Shown here one piece after another: positions 18,256-25,789 of a DNA stretch of 64,000 nucleotides. How positions within the stretch are numbered: the stretch's first letter is position 1; each line of letters begins with the position of its first letter. This DNA comes from Ruminiclostridium cellobioparum DSM 1351 = ATCC 15832 (GTDB lineage: Bacteria > Bacillota > Clostridia > Acetivibrionales > DSM-1351), in assembly GCF_000621505.1 (NCBI RefSeq), contig NZ_JHYD01000009.1:62001-126000 (forward strand), in the 5' to 3' direction. The notes under the pieces are model-generated. The model was not told where the DNA came from. It was given only the letters and a program-made list of their open reading frames with translations, and did no database searches. The position numbers and the translations under genes were made by a program.

Positions 18256-19720
18256 CAACATTACCTCCGAGGAAAGAGAATGGATCCTGCTCCAGCCACC
18301 ACTTCGTATACGGCATGGAGCTGTGCTTTGCAAGATTTGTTACAAATTCTTTATTATCAAGTGTTTCAAGTATTCTTTCGGCATAGTTCAGGACTCCCTG
18401 GTATCCGAAGCCAAACTGTTCATCACCTATCAAAAGCGTCGGTACTCCCAATTTTGCTCCCCAGAGCGTCATTCCCCCATGTCTTGCTATCATTATGTCG
18501 GGACGTACTCTGTTCAGTATGTTAACAAGTTCGTAAGCCTGCTTGTTACAAACATTGTAGTTATGAACGTCTCCATAGGTATTGACATCATGGGCCAGAG
18601 CATCGGAGGTGGGATCATCATTGTCATATATGGGATCATGATGGAATATGGCAGCCCCCTGAACCTGAAACCCAAGTTCCCTCAAAAGTGCTATCAGGGC
18701 ATGGCCGTGAGCCGCGCCTGCTGTCAGATATGCAGTTTTTCCCTGAAGTTTTTTGCGGTATTCCTCCAGAAGCGGCAAAACCCTTGCATGCTCCTTTTTG
18801 ATATATTCCTCGATTTCAGCTTCCCTGCTGAGAACCCTGCCCAGTTCTCCAAGCCATGCATCTGTACCGGGTATGCCATAGGCAGGGGGAGCTTTGATTT
18901 CGGGTACACCGTAAACCTTTTCAAGGGCTGCGCCTATATAGGTTCCCAGTGTGGGACATATCTGTATGGTAGCTGCCGCTTCGGAAATATATTCAAGGTC
19001 TGCTACTGTGGAGAAGGGAACAACATAATTGGCTTCATATCCAAGAGGTTTCAATATGTCGTCAAATATCCTGCTTCCCCAAAAGTTTATTATATTTACC
19101 TTGTTGGTCTTCTTTCTGGGCGGTTTGACAATTTTTCTGACTATTGAGTGGTAGGCCGAATCAAAGCCGGTAGTCCAGATTTTTGATTTGAAGCCCTCGC
19201 AGTAGCAGCCTACCACAGGTATTCCCAGCTCTTCGGTCATATCGTTTGCCACAAATTCCACATCATCGCCGATGATGGCCGAAGCACATGAGGTAGTGAT
19301 GAATATGGCATTGGGCCTTACTCTCTCATAGACCTCCTTGACAGTCTCCCTCAGTTTGGCTGTGGCACCGAATATGGTATCCTTCTCCTCTATGTTTGTG
19401 TTAAAATATCTTCCCATTGCGGTTGGCAGGTCTCTTTCCATCTGCCCTACCCTGTAAACAAAGTTAAAACTGAAGAAATCTCCCGAACAGCCAACCGGAG
19501 CATGATTGATAATGGCCGCATCCTTGATCATGGAAAGCTGGCAAAAAGCATTTCCCGAGCTGCAGCCCATACATTGGCTGAAACTCCTGGTACTGTCCTG
19601 AAGTTTTCCTGTTCTTGCACATTTAACAAGCTCACCGGCCGAACCTTCATAACCGGTTATCGAACCCAGCCGCACTTCACGTATCTGCACTTCGGGACTT
19701 TTTATATTAATTGAACTCAC
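18239..19720 (-). CDS. Nitrogenase component 1-like alpha subunit (D1, MarD-like)
   Basis: A 493-residue NifD-type protein. The GTG at 19720 is preferred as start, eight bases after AAGGAGG. P-cluster cysteines are matched in the N-terminal SQCMGCSSGNAFC region, in HAPVGCSGDF, and in TTSCASAIIGDDVE. A cofactor-ligand cysteine equivalent to NifD Cys275 is seen in IQICPTLGTYIGAALEK. The region of NifD His442 reads LLIGDEQFGFGYQG, with no His in place by eye. The enzyme thus looks cofactor-bearing but not a true dinitrogenase. GYCCEGF-like GCYCEGFKSK follows the usual pattern. Order H-D1-K1 and the sulfur operon support a methylthio-alkane reductase-type role (inference). Confidence 0.88.
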   Translation of the reverse strand: MSSINIKSPEVQIREVRLGSITGYEGSAGELVKCARTGKLQDSTRSFSQCMGCSSGNAFCQLSMIKDAAIINHAPVGCSGDFFSFNFVYRVGQMERDLPTAMGRYFNTNIEEKDTIFGATAKLRETVKEVYERVRPNAIFITTSCASAIIGDDVEFVANDMTEELGIPVVGCYCEGFKSKIWTTGFDSAYHSIVRKIVKPPRKKTNKVNIINFWGSRIFDDILKPLGYEANYVVPFSTVADLEYISEAAATIQICPTLGTYIGAALEKVYGVPEIKAPPAYGIPGTDAWLGELGRVLSREAEIEEYIKKEHARVLPLLEEYRKKLQGKTAYLTAGAAHGHALIALLRELGFQVQGAAIFHHDPIYDNDDPTSDALAHDVNTYGDVHNYNVCNKQAYELVNILNRVRPDIMIARHGGMTLWGAKLGVPTLLIGDEQFGFGYQGVLNYAERILETLDNKEFVTNLAKHSSMPYTKWWLEQDPFSFLGGNVDVEVY

Positions 19721-19776
19721 CCACAAGACCTCCTTAAATACTGGTACTTACACTGGTATATATATTGGGAAATATA

Positions 19777-20655
19777 TTACAGATTACCTGCCGCTTCTGT
19801 CCTCACTTCACCGGTTTCCAGGGCCAGCAGATAATCTCCCCATTTTGCGGCCCAGGCCCTGAGGTCGGAAACCTCCAGAGGTGCCGGAACCTTTGACTGC
19901 TCATGTACGGCAATCTTAGCCGCAAGTGATTTATATACCTGCGCCTGCTTTGAGTCAGGAGCTGCTTCAATTGTTGTTTTTCCCTGAAGCTCACTTTGTG
20001 TGACGGTAACCGACCGGGGCACATATTCAACCACCTGGGTATTTGTCTGCTTTACAAAATCATCTATAATATCTTTGGCATAGGGAGCGTTTATTGAATT
20101 TGCAATAACCCCCCCAAGCAGTGCCCCGCCTGAATTTGAATATTTGTGTATCCCTTTGAAAAGGTTATTTGCGGCATATACTGCCATGAAATCGGCTGAG
20201 GAAACCGTAAATACATGTTCGGCAATACCTTCCCTGATAGGGACTGCAAAACCTCCACAGACAACATCACCGAGAACATCATATATTACGTAATCCAGGT
20301 CCAGCTCCTCAAATATATTCTGCTGTTTGAACAGCTGCACCGCCGTAATTATTCCTCTTCCCGCGCAGCCCACACCAGGTGCGGGCCCCCCGGCCTCTAC
20401 ACAGTAGATTCCGTTGAAGCCTTCAAAAATAACCTCATGTGCCTTAACTGAATTTTTCTCACGCAAGGTATCCAATACGGTAGGTATGTAATTTCCCCCT
20501 CTCAGGGTATTGGTAGAATCACTTTTAGGATCGCAGCCGAACTGCATTACCTTGTAGCCTGCCACAGAAAGCGCCGCGCTGATATTTGAAGTTGTAGTTG
20601 ACTTTCCTATACCTCCTTTACCGTAAATCGCTATCTGCTTGATCTTTTTAGCCAT
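19777..20655 (-). CDS. NifH-like iron protein (MarH-like)
   Basis: A 292-residue nitrogenase reductase-type ATPase. The P-loop is YGKGGIGKST (residues 11-20). Cluster ligands Cys97 (GVGCAGRG) and Cys133 (DVVCGGFA) are present, and Arg100, the site of ADP-ribosylation in NifH, is kept. A homodimer would hold one [4Fe-4S] cluster and pass electrons to the D/K partners with ATP hydrolysis. It is the only NifH in the window, so it may serve both D1/K1 and D2/K2. A GCTGC/GCAGC hairpin stands just before its ribosome site, as also before D2. Confidence 0.93.
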   Translation of the reverse strand: MAKKIKQIAIYGKGGIGKSTTTSNISAALSVAGYKVMQFGCDPKSDSTNTLRGGNYIPTVLDTLREKNSVKAHEVIFEGFNGIYCVEAGGPAPGVGCAGRGIITAVQLFKQQNIFEELDLDYVIYDVLGDVVCGGFAVPIREGIAEHVFTVSSADFMAVYAANNLFKGIHKYSNSGGALLGGVIANSINAPYAKDIIDDFVKQTNTQVVEYVPRSVTVTQSELQGKTTIEAAPDSKQAQVYKSLAAKIAVHEQSKVPAPLEVSDLRAWAAKWGDYLLALETGEVRTEAAGNL

Positions 20656-20699
20656 TTAAATCCTCCGTTCCGCTGCTGTGCAGCGACATAAATAGTAGT

Positions 20700-20754
20700 C
20701 CCCAATACACCTGTAAAAATTAATGTGTGTGTCAATTATTAAAATTCATTGGGG
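20700..20754 (-). other. Stem-loop between the NifX-like and NifH-like genes
   Basis: CCCCAAT (20700-20706) and ATTGGGG (20748-20754) can pair across a 41-base AT-rich loop. The gap of 122 bases is long for this operon. The hairpin may stabilise the highly translated nifH-like message or mark a processing site; no T-run follows, so it is not a clear terminator. Confidence 0.35.
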
Positions 20755-20777
20755 TTATAATTTTTTTAAAATATGAT

Positions 20778-21134
20778 TTATTTACTAACTGTATCCTTTG
20801 AGTGGATCAGTGAAGCAATAACTTTATTCAATGCCGTATAAATCAGATCGGGAATGACATATGCCCTTATTCCGGCATTGCCCAGTGCCTGTTCGGCACC
20901 GTACCCTATCTGGGAAACCACCACTACACTGCAGTCCGACAAATCTCTTATTACCTGCTCCAGGGCCGATTCACTGTGCTGGCCGGAGCTGCACGGCGGT
21001 ACGGTATTTCTGATTTCCTTGAAATCCCACTCTCCGTCATCGGAAATTTCAAAAATAATAAATTGTCTGCTGTGGCCGAAATGCTGATTTACAACTTTGC
21101 CATCACTGCTGGCGACTGCTATTCTGTAAGACAT
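20778..21134 (-). CDS. NifX/NafY-like dinitrogenase cofactor-binding protein (first copy)
   Basis: A 118-residue protein of the dinitrogenase iron-molybdenum cofactor family (YRIAVASSDGKVVNQHFGHSR, then SQIGYGAEQALGNAGIRAYV). Family members bind NifB-co or related clusters and shuttle them during cofactor assembly. It lies between the NifB-like and NifH-like genes, which fits a carrier that moves the NifB product to D1. A good GGAGGTCATT precedes its ATG. It is related to the copy at 14.2 kb. Confidence 0.9.
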   Translation of the reverse strand: MSYRIAVASSDGKVVNQHFGHSRQFIIFEISDDGEWDFKEIRNTVPPCSSGQHSESALEQVIRDLSDCSVVVVSQIGYGAEQALGNAGIRAYVIPDLIYTALNKVIASLIHSKDTVSK

Positions 21135-21217
21135 AATGACCTCCTATCTGTAACTCGGACACATTTGCTTTAAATGTCAAAATCTATAAATATTTATGAA
21201 AAATAAAATTTTTACCT

Positions 21218-22123
21218 TTATCCGTGTGAAAAGGTCTGCAAGGGCTGATCATAAAGCAGCTCGGCCAGATCCTTTCCTTTTCCGGGAATCCCGCAGGCAT
21301 CGGCCCGGCACTGCTGGCAATGTCTGAAAACCTGAAGATATTTTTCGGCAGTTACCCTGGCACCGTTCAATTCACTGCAATCGGGAGCTCTGTAGCTGAT
21401 CAGCTCATTCTGGGGGATCAAAGGTATGATGTTCATAACCGAAGCCCCTGCCGCCGAAGTTACTTTAGCTATCTCTTCAATATGCTGCAAATTGATTCCC
21501 GGGATCAGAACGGTATTGACCTTCACAGTAACTCCTGCACGGCTTATTTTCCTGATACCCTCCAGCTGTTTATTTATCAGGACTTGAGCCCCTTCCCGTC
21601 CCCGGAGGTATTCACCCTTGTAAAATATTCCGGAACATATATCCTTTAATATTTCAGCATCAACGGCATTTACAGTAACGGAAATTGTCTTTACGCCTGC
21701 CTCGGTGATTCTTTCGGCGTATTCGTACAGCATCAGTCCATTTGTGCTGAGACATTTTATTAATTGGGGATATTTTTTATCAATCAGTTCAAAGGTCTCG
21801 AGTGCACCGGCGGTTGCAAGAGTATCACCCGGTCCGGCTATTCCTACAACTGTTATATCGGGGCACAGCCAGAGTGCCTTTTCAAGCGTATCCAAAGCTT
21901 CCCTGGGATTCAGAACCTTACTTGCAACCCCCGGTCTGTTCTCGGTTTTATTTATGCTTCTTTTACAGAATTTGCACTGAATATTACATGTAGGACTTAC
22001 GGGCAAGTGTATGCGTCCGTACTTGAAGTGAGCTTCACCGCTGAAACAGGGGTGCCTCTTAACCAAATGATCAAATTTTTCTTCTGTTGTTGCAACAGAA
22101 ACATTTAAAGAATTAATTCCCAC
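21218..22123 (-). CDS. NifB-like radical SAM cofactor maturase (MarB-like)
   Basis: A 301-residue protein from a GTG start at 22123, chosen because AAAGAGGTGG lies six bases upstream. Motifs follow NifB: HPCFSGEAHFKYGRIHLPVS, then the radical SAM CNIQCKFC, then ENRPGVAS and GIAGPGDTLA. The C-terminal CQQCRADACGIPGKGKDLAELL carries the extra cysteines found in NifB. It lacks the fused NifX domain; separate NifX-like genes supply it. NifB makes the [8Fe-9S-C] core from iron-sulfur units, so its presence implies that D1 (and perhaps D2) hold a complex carbide-type cofactor. Confidence 0.92.
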   Translation of the reverse strand: MGINSLNVSVATTEEKFDHLVKRHPCFSGEAHFKYGRIHLPVSPTCNIQCKFCKRSINKTENRPGVASKVLNPREALDTLEKALWLCPDITVVGIAGPGDTLATAGALETFELIDKKYPQLIKCLSTNGLMLYEYAERITEAGVKTISVTVNAVDAEILKDICSGIFYKGEYLRGREGAQVLINKQLEGIRKISRAGVTVKVNTVLIPGINLQHIEEIAKVTSAAGASVMNIIPLIPQNELISYRAPDCSELNGARVTAEKYLQVFRHCQQCRADACGIPGKGKDLAELLYDQPLQTFSHG

Positions 22124-22225
22124 AAAATACCACCTCTTTAAAAACTGAATTATTTTCTTAAAAGACATAGATATACATATACATATGGCTGTTCCGGTTA
22201 AATTCCACTTTTGTTTGCCAGTCAA

Positions 22226-22267
22226 CAAAAAAGACCAAGCAAAGCCTTTCTCGGCTTAACTTAGTCT
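22226..22267 (-). terminator. Hairpin with T-run between the DUF2292 gene and the NifB-like gene
   Basis: On the minus strand the arms AGACTAAGTTAAGCC and GGCTTTGCTTGGTCT pair imperfectly around GAGAAA and are followed by TTTTTTG. It would stop transcripts after the small gene. The NifB-like gene must then rely on read-through, antitermination or an unseen promoter. Confidence 0.6.
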
Positions 22268-22317
22268 CTAATATCTTTAGTCAACTAACCTATTGAATAA
22301 TTTTCAAAAATATGTAG

Positions 22318-22524
22318 CTATTTAACTCTTACCTTCTCATTCTTTTCAATCTGAATGAGTCTGCCGTCTTGAAACACAAGTGTTATGGAGCCATATTTCA
22401 GAGTCTTTGCCATTTCGTATAATTTCTCTAAATCATCTTTTGAGATTGGTACTTTTAACTGATTATCCTGAGCTATACCCACTTCAGCACCACCTTTACG
22501 AAATTGTTGGAACTTATATTTCAT
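22318..22524 (-). CDS. DUF2292 (YezD-like) small protein
   Basis: A 68-residue protein. The C-terminal part (LKYGSITLVFQDGRLIQIEKNEKVRV) is the conserved DUF2292/YezD pattern: a basic, beta-rich mini domain. Its function is not known. Family members are often found beside sulfate assimilation or other sulfur and nitrogen genes, as here. It is the first gene after a strong promoter, followed by a terminator-like hairpin, so it may be made in excess over the downstream nif-like genes. Confidence 0.85.
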   Translation of the reverse strand: MKYKFQQFRKGGAEVGIAQDNQLKVPISKDDLEKLYEMAKTLKYGSITLVFQDGRLIQIEKNEKVRVK

Positions 22525-22558
22525 GCTCCTTAAAAATCATATTATTCCGTATAAATAC

Positions 22559-22569
22559 AAATTCCTATT
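22559..22569 (-). promoter_or_regulatory. AAATTCCTATT box upstream of the DUF2292-NifB operon
   Basis: Same 11-base word as the tandem boxes at 11979 and 11993. It lies about 40 bases downstream of the -10 element, in the transcribed leader, as expected of a roadblock or repressor site. The binding protein is not identified. Confidence 0.45.
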
Positions 22570-22606
22570 AAAACAATTAATCATATATGTTTTATATGTT
22601 ATTAAG

Positions 22607-22635
22607 AGTATAGTATGAGACTGCCCAAATGTCAA
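22607..22635 (-). promoter_or_regulatory. Sigma-A promoter of the DUF2292-NifB-NifX-NifHDK operon
   Basis: Minus strand TTGACA (22630-22635) and TATACT (22607-22612) with a 17-base spacer. It is the last promoter seen before a run of same-strand genes that reaches mccA about 10 kb away. Confidence 0.7.
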
Positions 22636-22646
22636 TAGGTTTTCGT

Positions 22647-22680
22647 TAAAAAAATTACATATTTTGAAAATATGTAATTT
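22647..22680 (-). terminator. Terminator of the K2-D2 operon
   Basis: A perfect stem AAATTACATATTTT with its complement (22652-22680) is followed on the minus strand by seven T. It lies right after the D2 stop codon and separates the D2/K2 unit from the DUF2292-NifB unit. Confidence 0.75.
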
Positions 22681-22689
22681 TAAATTTGT

Positions 22690-24210
22690 TTATAATGCCA
22701 GGCTGCTGTCGATATAAGAAAATGGATTTTTGCCGTACCATTCTGCTTTATATGGCAGTTTTATATTATTCTTCAAATTTTTACTGAATTGGGTGTTCTT
22801 CAGGACTTTTGTGACCCTTTTCGTCAATTCATACATACCTGAATAGCCCATATAGTTTAGTGATTGCACAAAAATCGGAAACACCGGAATGCCCTGCTTT
22901 GCTGCCCAGCCGTTAATACCTGCGTGACCTACATAAAGATCCGGTTTTAATTCCTCAAGGAGGTTGGCCTGTTCAAAAGGCTGACCTGTTGCCACATTAA
23001 ACAGAATATTTTCCTTCCCGGGCAAACCGTCAATCAGAGGATCTGCAAATTCATCATAATGGTAGCCTCTTACACCAAGTACTTCAAAACCTATATCCTG
23101 GAACAATTCCGCAGTTGTTAAAATTCTGATTTCCCCGCCTGACAGCAAAACCCGTTTGCCCTTCAACTGATTTCTGAAAGGCTCCAAGGCCTTGTTCAAT
23201 GCCTTTGTCTCAGCCTCGATCAAACCTTTTGCTCTGTCTGTCTCACCAAAAAATTCAGCTATATCCAGCAGCCATTTACCGGTATTGCGGATGCCTATGG
23301 GTATGGTGTGAAGTATATATGGAATATTATATTTTTCCTTCAGATGCTTGACGAAATAATCGTCATGAGTAGCACAAATACTGATATTCAGGGCTGCTTC
23401 GGTTGCCGGTTCAAAATCATCGGGATGTGCAAAACATGGAAGAAATCTCACATTCAGCTCCAAAGCCTTCAATAATCTCTCAAGTTCCAGCTCATCAGCC
23501 CTGCTCATGGAGGAAACATTAAGAACATTCACATTGCGGCTTCTCCTGTACTTTTCCTTCAGCACTTCGAGTTCATCTTCAATCAGATACCCGTTCAGAT
23601 AACCGTTTTCCTCCGGTTTATCCAACAGGTTTCTAAGAATCCCATGGTAGGCTGAATCGTATGCACTGGCCATAATCTTTGTCTTGAAGCCCTCACAATG
23701 CACAGGTACCAGTTTTGCAGCGGTCTGCTGCTGCAGCCCGGCTACCACACCGTCGATATCGTCACCGATCAACGCCGGAACACAGCTGTTTACAATGATA
23801 ATGGAACTGGGCCTGAACTCATTATCAGCAAATATAATTGCTTCCTTGAGCTTTTGCTCGCCTCCGTTGATAACATCCCCCTCATCAAGGTTTGTATTGA
23901 TCCATATGTAACCCTTTGCATTACTGTCTCTGAGTTTATGATACTGGGTGGTCAGAGCTCCGAAAGAAAGTCCTGCACCCCCGCAGCCTATGGGTCCGTG
24001 AATTATTACAACAGAATCCCTTATTGTATTCAATATTGACATACTCAGATTCAGCTGACAGCCCTGGGTCTGGGCAAAAGTTCTTTTGGTTTTATTCAGA
24101 CAGCCTTTCTTTCCCGTCCTCGATAATTCACAGCAGGAACCTCCAAAAGCATTACAGGCCTTTAATCTGTCCTCCCTGACAGGTGGTGTTTTTTCTTTAA
24201 TATAATTCAT
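22690..24210 (-). CDS. Nitrogenase component 1-like alpha subunit (D2), second pair
   Basis: A 506-residue NifD-type protein; start at 24210 (MNYIKEKT) with GGAG six bases upstream. P-cluster-type cysteines are seen in AQTQGCQLN, HGPIGCGGAG and IVNSCVPALIGDDID. A Cys275-like residue is present in NISICATHDDYFVKHLKEK. At the NifD His442 position the sequence reads PIFVQSLNYMGYSG, with Gln where His would be (alignment by eye). The extra cysteines GGSCCELS and KKGC near the N-terminus are not part of the usual pattern. It is clearly diverged from D1. It could be a second reductase for another substrate, or an assembly scaffold like NifE. No close known function can be named. Confidence 0.85.
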   Translation of the reverse strand: MNYIKEKTPPVREDRLKACNAFGGSCCELSRTGKKGCLNKTKRTFAQTQGCQLNLSMSILNTIRDSVVIIHGPIGCGGAGLSFGALTTQYHKLRDSNAKGYIWINTNLDEGDVINGGEQKLKEAIIFADNEFRPSSIIIVNSCVPALIGDDIDGVVAGLQQQTAAKLVPVHCEGFKTKIMASAYDSAYHGILRNLLDKPEENGYLNGYLIEDELEVLKEKYRRSRNVNVLNVSSMSRADELELERLLKALELNVRFLPCFAHPDDFEPATEAALNISICATHDDYFVKHLKEKYNIPYILHTIPIGIRNTGKWLLDIAEFFGETDRAKGLIEAETKALNKALEPFRNQLKGKRVLLSGGEIRILTTAELFQDIGFEVLGVRGYHYDEFADPLIDGLPGKENILFNVATGQPFEQANLLEELKPDLYVGHAGINGWAAKQGIPVFPIFVQSLNYMGYSGMYELTKRVTKVLKNTQFSKNLKNNIKLPYKAEWYGKNPFSYIDSSLAL

Positions 24211-24282
24211 CCCAAACTCCATTCCGCTGCCGAGCAGCCCACAAATACTAATAAAAAGACGCTTTTTTCAAGTCAGCCTCCA

Positions 24283-25626
24283 CTATCTACTTGCCACAAG
24301 AACACCGAAAATATCTTCCGTCAGCCTTAAAGCGCCGTCATAGCCCGCATAAGCCCTGTCAAGCACAACTCTGTTGCATACCGGGTATGTCACACTTAAA
24401 TGCCCTGCGCTTATCCTGTCAGCTGCATCTCTTTCAAAGGAACTGCCAAGGATGAAGGCGGGACTGAAGCTGTTGTAATACCTTTCACCGTTACCCGGAG
24501 TACAGTGATAATTAACCTCTTTAAGCACACCTGATGTATGTGTGTTAAAAATAACTTTTGGTTTAATACCTGATGCATAGTTTTCAAATCTTGTTAAAAT
24601 CAAAGTTCTGTCAGCAGCACTCAGATTGTCGTCAGTGATTATTACCAGCTCGGGCAGCCAGCCTATATCATCGGAAAGATACCTGGAAAGTGCCTGGGCA
24701 TAATTTGAATCACCCACCACAACTGCATATCTTTGAAGATCGATATCGCTGTAAATATCCGCAAGTCTTTCAATATAACCGTAATACCGCTTTTTTTCAG
24801 CCTTTATGACAATGTCTGTAAAGGCCTCATCAATACCCAGTGCCCTGCCGACTTCATTCATAAAAAATCCGGTGCCATAGTCCCCAATCGGAAATGGGAC
24901 ATTGATATACGGTACGTTGTGCACCTCTTCAAAAACTTTTGCCGCCTCTATTCCGAAGGTATCCGATACAACAATATTCAATACCGCTCTGGAAGAGTCT
25001 TTCAGGTCGGAGAGTGTCTCACCCTCTCCGAAAAAGGTATTAACGCGGTAACCCAGTTTCGAAACAAGACCTTTCAGTACCTTTAGATTACCCTTCCAGA
25101 ATACATCCTGTACCGGAACCACTCCCCACAGGTTTACAAGCTTTTCATCCTTTTCCCCGTGCTTTTCAACATAATCCCTGAACAAGGCTTGAAGTACCAG
25201 ATCATAGCCTCTGAAGGAATTCCCCTTGAAACCCCCGGTATTTATTGCATAAACCGGATCACCCCTGGTCTTGAAATGACTTGCGACACTCCGGACATCA
25301 TCACCAATCATCTCAACCATGCACCCTGTCAGCACAAAATAAAGCTCACCCTCCACAACCTCAAGAGTTTTTTCTATCTGCTCCTTAAGCCTCTCCTCTC
25401 CTCCAAAAATGATTTCATTTTCATATACATTAGTGCTTGGCAGCGCCAAACCACTGCAGTAACCGCTCCCGGCGTATCCTGCGGCACCGTTGTGGGCATT
25501 GGCAAGATTGCTGCCGCAGCCCGCCGCGGCATGAATGATAGATATTACTCCCGGCAGCGCACTTAAGGTTGATATTGCCCCGCCCAGCGAACATAAATAC
25601 CTTGGACGATCAATAATTGTGCTCAT
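24283..25626 (-). CDS. Nitrogenase component 1-like beta subunit (K2), second pair
   Basis: A 447-residue NifK-type protein; start at 25626 (MSTIIDRPRYLC) after GGAGGTAGTTTA. All three beta P-cluster cysteines have matches: PRYLCSLGG, HAAAGCGSN and LTGCMVEMIGDDV. The tail VTYPVCNRVVLDRAYAGYDG mirrors K1. Unlike NifN, which is usually missing some of these residues, it looks able to hold a P-cluster, which favours an enzyme over a scaffold. It is transcribed from its own promoter and operator, ahead of D2; K before D is the reverse of the D1/K1 order. Confidence 0.85.
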   Translation of the reverse strand: MSTIIDRPRYLCSLGGAISTLSALPGVISIIHAAAGCGSNLANAHNGAAGYAGSGYCSGLALPSTNVYENEIIFGGEERLKEQIEKTLEVVEGELYFVLTGCMVEMIGDDVRSVASHFKTRGDPVYAINTGGFKGNSFRGYDLVLQALFRDYVEKHGEKDEKLVNLWGVVPVQDVFWKGNLKVLKGLVSKLGYRVNTFFGEGETLSDLKDSSRAVLNIVVSDTFGIEAAKVFEEVHNVPYINVPFPIGDYGTGFFMNEVGRALGIDEAFTDIVIKAEKKRYYGYIERLADIYSDIDLQRYAVVVGDSNYAQALSRYLSDDIGWLPELVIITDDNLSAADRTLILTRFENYASGIKPKVIFNTHTSGVLKEVNYHCTPGNGERYYNSFSPAFILGSSFERDAADRISAGHLSVTYPVCNRVVLDRAYAGYDGALRLTEDIFGVLVASR

Positions 25627-25657
25627 TAAACTACCTCCTGAAACACAGATCAATATT

Positions 25658-25681
25658 ATAGTATTCTTATATTAATACTAT
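25658..25681 (-). promoter_or_regulatory. Palindromic operator before the K2-D2 operon
   Basis: A 24-base palindrome with perfect 8-base arms ATAGTATT and AATACTAT. It overlaps a TATAAT-like -10 on the minus strand and lies 32 bases before the K2 start. It shares TAGTATTCNTAT with sites before cysP and cysK, so all three may answer to one sulfur-responsive repressor (inference). Confidence 0.5.
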
Positions 25682-25693
25682 GTTTTACGATTT

Positions 25694-25720
25694 AATTAAA
25701 AGGGCTTAACCCCCTTTAAT
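25694..25720 (-). terminator. Hairpin after cysK
   Basis: TTAAAGGG and CCCTTTTAA pair around a short loop on the minus strand, with a short T-rich tail. Together with the hairpin at 25761-25789 it insulates cysK from the K2-D2 unit. Confidence 0.45.
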
Positions 25721-25760
25721 TTTAAAAATATATTTTGATTTTTTGGTTATTGCTGTAAAA

Positions 25761-25789
25761 CTGTTCCAGTTTTAAACATCCTGGAACAG
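25761..25789 (-). terminator. Hairpin overlapping the cysK stop codon
   Basis: CTGTTCCAG (25761-25769) and CTGGAACAG (25781-25789) form a perfect stem with the cysK stop codon in the loop. On the minus strand GTTTTAC follows. Probably an intrinsic terminator. Confidence 0.5.

Noticed and set aside
18140-19147. A 335-codon open frame on the plus strand opposite D1
   Set aside because: It lies wholly across the well-supported D1 and K1 genes, resembles no protein and has no ribosome site; it is a chance opposite frame.
16939-25626. A classical N2-fixing nif cluster
   Set aside because: There is no nifE, nifN, nifV, nifU or nifS here, the His442 equivalent is not seen in either alpha subunit, and all neighbours are sulfur genes.
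16939-25626. Dark-operative protochlorophyllide or F430 (Cfb) reductase
   Set aside because: Those systems need no NifB and have fewer cluster cysteines; here a NifB-like maturase and six P-cluster-type cysteines are present and no tetrapyrrole genes are near.
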